DNA of 64,000 nt from positions 62,001-126,000 of the forward strand of contig JAGQSC010000003.1 in NCBI GenBank assembly GCA_020439745.1, in the 5' to 3' direction. Positions within the stretch are counted from its first letter, which is position 1; each line of letters starts with the position of its first letter. A model generated the notes under the pieces. It made no database searches. It was not told where the DNA came from and worked only from the letters and a program-made list of their open reading frames with translations. A program made the position numbers and the translations under genes. This DNA is from Acidobacteriota bacterium (GTDB taxonomy: Bacteria > Acidobacteriota > Holophagae > Acanthopleuribacterales > Acanthopleuribacteraceae). Positions 62,342-64,000 of the stretch are shown piece by piece.

Positions 62342-62860
62342 TCAACGTCCGACGATCTCGCGGAAGTTACAGGGCTTATGCCGATTGTCTAATTGCTCCA
62401 GGATGATGGCATCCATAGCCAATCGGCACGCGGGCGTCGAGCCGGGCAACAAAAACACCAGCGTGTTGCCGCATAGTCCCGCATCGGCGCGGCTCTGGAT
62501 CGTGGAGGAGCCGATTTCCTGATAACTGAGCATGCGAAAAAGTTCACCGAACCCGGGGATGTGTTTCTCGAAAAGTGGCTGAACCGCATCGGGGGTGACA
62601 TCGCGTGCGCTAAATCCGGTGCCACCTGTTACGATGATGGCCGCACATTGGTCCTGTTGTACAAGGCTGAACACCGCATTGCGTATGGCAACCCGATCAT
62701 CCTTCACAACCAACCGTTCGCCGATATGGTGACCCGCATTTCTCAGCTTTTCCTCAATGAGCTGACCTGACCGGTCGTCCTGCAAGGTCCGCGTGTCCGA
62801 AACTGTGACAATAGCGATGATGGCGGGCAAAAAGTCACCCGTCTGATGATCACGATTCAT
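62342..62860 (-). CDS. molybdenum cofactor biosynthesis protein, MogA/MoaB type
   Basis: A 172-residue MPT-binding protein. It shows IAIVTVSDTRTLQDDRSGQLI, then IIVTGGTGFSARDVTPDAVQPLFEKHIPGFGELFRMLSY (key part GGTGFSARDVTPDAV) and a C-terminal FLLPGSTPACRLAMD. MogA-type proteins adenylylate molybdopterin before metal insertion; MoaB-type proteins overlap in function. ATG 62860 follows GGGGGTG; a GTG at 62878 is possible. It overlaps the oxidoreductase gene by 11 bases, and no other moa/moe genes are present. Confidence 0.9.
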   Translation of the reverse strand: MNRDHQTGDFLPAIIAIVTVSDTRTLQDDRSGQLIEEKLRNAGHHIGERLVVKDDRVAIRNAVFSLVQQDQCAAIIVTGGTGFSARDVTPDAVQPLFEKHIPGFGELFRMLSYQEIGSSTIQSRADAGLCGNTLVFLLPGSTPACRLAMDAIILEQLDNRHKPCNFREIVGR

Positions 62861-63443
62861 GCTGCACCCCCAATTCACGTCCCAAGATCAGGATGTCGTT
62901 CAAGTAGGCATTCCTTTTCTCGGCGGATGAATAGACATCATGTAGGAAGACATGATCCACTTGTTCAATCCCACAATAGCCGAACACGCCTTCCTTTTCT
63001 TTCAGGCGCATCGCGGACTCCAGTGCTTTTTGTGCCTGCGACTCACCCGAGTTGCCCAGTGTACACACCAATATGACACGTTGGATTCGCAGCAATCCCC
63101 GATCGCCCTGCGCATCAATCTGATAGGCAAAACCTTTGGAAAAAACGCGATCCACCCAGCCCTTGAGGATGGCCGGCATGTCATTCCACCAGACCGGATA
63201 GAACAACGCCAAAACATCAGTTTCATCAAGGCGGCTCTGGTAATTAAGGATCTCCTGAGAGAGGCTGCCACCCAGGAACTGATTAAAATCATCACCATGC
63301 ATCACCGGATTGAAGGCGAGGGCATACAAATCGTAACTGACAATGTCCGAACACACACCGGAAGCACCTTTGAGAAATGACTTGAACAATTGGTGCACGT
63401 AGGATTCCTGATAGTGGCTGGCAACGACGGCTGTGATTTTCAT
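62850..63443 (-). CDS. flavodoxin-fold NAD(P)H oxidoreductase
   Basis: A 197-residue FMN/FAD-binding protein of the NQO/MdaB family. It has MKITAVVASHY at the start, a DVLALFYPVWWNDMPAILKGWVDRVFSKGFAY segment (key part LFYPVWWNDMPAILKGWVDRV) that is characteristic of this group, and LVCTLGNSGE. It should reduce quinones or similar acceptors. ATG 63443 follows AAAGGA. It lies between a MogA-like gene and a lipoate ligase on the same strand. Confidence 0.87.
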   Translation of the reverse strand: MKITAVVASHYQESYVHQLFKSFLKGASGVCSDIVSYDLYALAFNPVMHGDDFNQFLGGSLSQEILNYQSRLDETDVLALFYPVWWNDMPAILKGWVDRVFSKGFAYQIDAQGDRGLLRIQRVILVCTLGNSGESQAQKALESAMRLKEKEGVFGYCGIEQVDHVFLHDVYSSAEKRNAYLNDILILGRELGVQHES

Positions 63444-63456
63444 AAGGGTCCTTTCA

Positions 63457-64000
63457 TTATCCACCCACCAAATCCAATTCGGTGCGTAATCGGTGAGGTA
63501 ATAGAGTCTGTAATTGGTGACAAAGCTCGGCCATGGACATGGTGACACCCAACCTCCGCAGCGACGTCACAAAGGATGCATGATCGCGACCCTCCCGATA
63601 ATCAGGCTCACGGGGGGGATGCTGCAAATAGCGGCTCATGAGCCCATCTTCAGACGCCACAAGAAGTGATGCCTGATAAAGCAGCAGGGATTTGCGTCGA
63701 AAAATGGATGACCCAACCAGTTTTTGGGTACCCGTCGCGATGTCCGAAAGCCCGCGTTGCGCCAGATTTGGAACGCCCCACCGTTCCATGACATGCATCA
63801 TCGCGCGGTTAATGGCAGCGAAATAGGAACCATTCTGAAAGGGTTGTTGGACGCCCGCCCTCACCGTGATCACGAGGACATGGGGCCCCAATAGAACCGT
63901 GCCCCCTCCGCCCCGCCTTTTAAAAACCGGTATCCCGTCGGCCTCCATGTGTTCGATGACAACTTCACGTTCCACCTTACCACTGGCACCCATGACAACC
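63457..64000 (-). CDS. lipoate-protein ligase A family protein (truncated by window edge)
   Basis: The coding region runs off the end of the window, so the N-terminus is missing. About 181 residues are present. VVMGASGKVEREV, FKRRGGGGTVLLGPHVLVITV (the RRxGGGGxV lipoate/ATP-binding pattern) and DIATGTQKLVGSSIFRRKSLLLYQASLLV (key part TGTQKLVGSS) match the biotin/lipoate ligase fold. Canonical LplA has a GRRxSGGGxVxH motif and NNRKIxG; here those are RRGGGGTVLLG and GTQKLVG. The protein could be a lipoate ligase or an octanoyl transferase (LipM/LipL type). It is 13 bases upstream of the oxidoreductase gene in the same direction. Confidence 0.82.
   Translation of the reverse strand, partial: VVMGASGKVEREVVIEHMEADGIPVFKRRGGGGTVLLGPHVLVITVRAGVQQPFQNGSYFAAINRAMMHVMERWGVPNLAQRGLSDIATGTQKLVGSSIFRRKSLLLYQASLLVASEDGLMSRYLQHPPREPDYREGRDHASFVTSLRRLGVTMSMAELCHQLQTLLPHRLRTELDLVGG

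Noticed and set aside
1-64000. CRISPR array, insertion sequence, prophage or integrative element
   Set aside because: No regularly spaced direct repeats, transposase, integrase or phage structural genes were seen, and the tRNA pair has no adjacent integrase or duplicated 3' end.

Overview
The window looks like a chromosomal segment of a Gram-negative, rod-shaped heterotroph. Gram-negative features are a complete mreBCD-mrdA-rodA operon, a FadL/OmpP1-type barrel, another outer-membrane barrel, a periplasmic-type parvulin and a rhombosortase with its GlyGly-CTERM substrate. An ECF-type sigma factor overlapping a Ser/Thr kinase-TPR gene, DUF1573, TPR proteins, and large secreted proteins built from LamG, Ig, FN3 and propeller modules suggest Acidobacteriota, perhaps a marine Holophagae/Acanthopleuribacter-like lineage. 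That placement is an inference from gene content only; no rRNA is present. Base composition is fairly even, slightly GC-rich by eye.

1-5 kb: a VIT/VWA protein with a GlyGly-CTERM tail is followed by its likely processing enzyme, a rhombosortase. Next come a BlaI-like repressor and an M56 metallopeptidase, then a small secreted peptide with eight cysteines. Matching BlaI-type palindromes lie in front of both blaI and the peptide gene. 5-13 kb (minus strand): TetR regulator, rodA-mrdA-mreD-mreC-mreB cell-shape operon, GAF-GGDEF protein, FecR-type protein. 13-27 kb (plus): PpiD-like foldase, aldolase/dehydrogenase fusion, a two-component system coupled to an STN-like protein, a LamG/Ig/dockerin-like secreted protein, an ECF sigma/Ser-Thr kinase pair, DUF1573.

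27-37 kb: small zinc-ribbon ORF, HigBA toxin-antitoxin pair with a palindromic operator, a secreted 6-bladed propeller, a small barrel, tRNA-Glu and tRNA-Lys, a patatin/TPR pair, queA with a cyclophilin, and a secreted repeat protein. 37-43 kb: a 1385-residue pseudokinase-TPR-transmembrane-C2 protein, a hypothetical, and a FadL-like barrel. 43-46 kb: hisS-aspS.

46-50 kb (minus): a tightly overlapping five-gene cluster encodes a PqqD/RRE-like protein, an HprK-like kinase, a radical SAM/SPASM enzyme, a lasso-B2-like (McjB) cysteine protease and an NTP_transf_5 nucleotidyltransferase. It has the accessory set of a lasso-peptide pathway, but a radical SAM enzyme stands where the ATP-dependent cyclase would be, and no separate precursor gene is obvious. 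The PqqD protein ends in a tail that resembles a lasso leader plus core. This cluster and the pseudokinase-C2 protein are the best candidates for something undescribed.

50-64 kb: a 1729-residue secreted subtilase with FN3 and PQQ-like propeller domains and a small secreted companion, a gamma-glutamylcyclotransferase-like protein, a membrane protein, rsmG, a purine permease, hsp20-lon, a STAS protein, mogA/moaB, a flavodoxin-fold oxidoreductase and a lipoate ligase cut by the window edge. Many adjacent genes overlap by four bases (ATGA, GTGA or TTGA), which implies widespread translational coupling.
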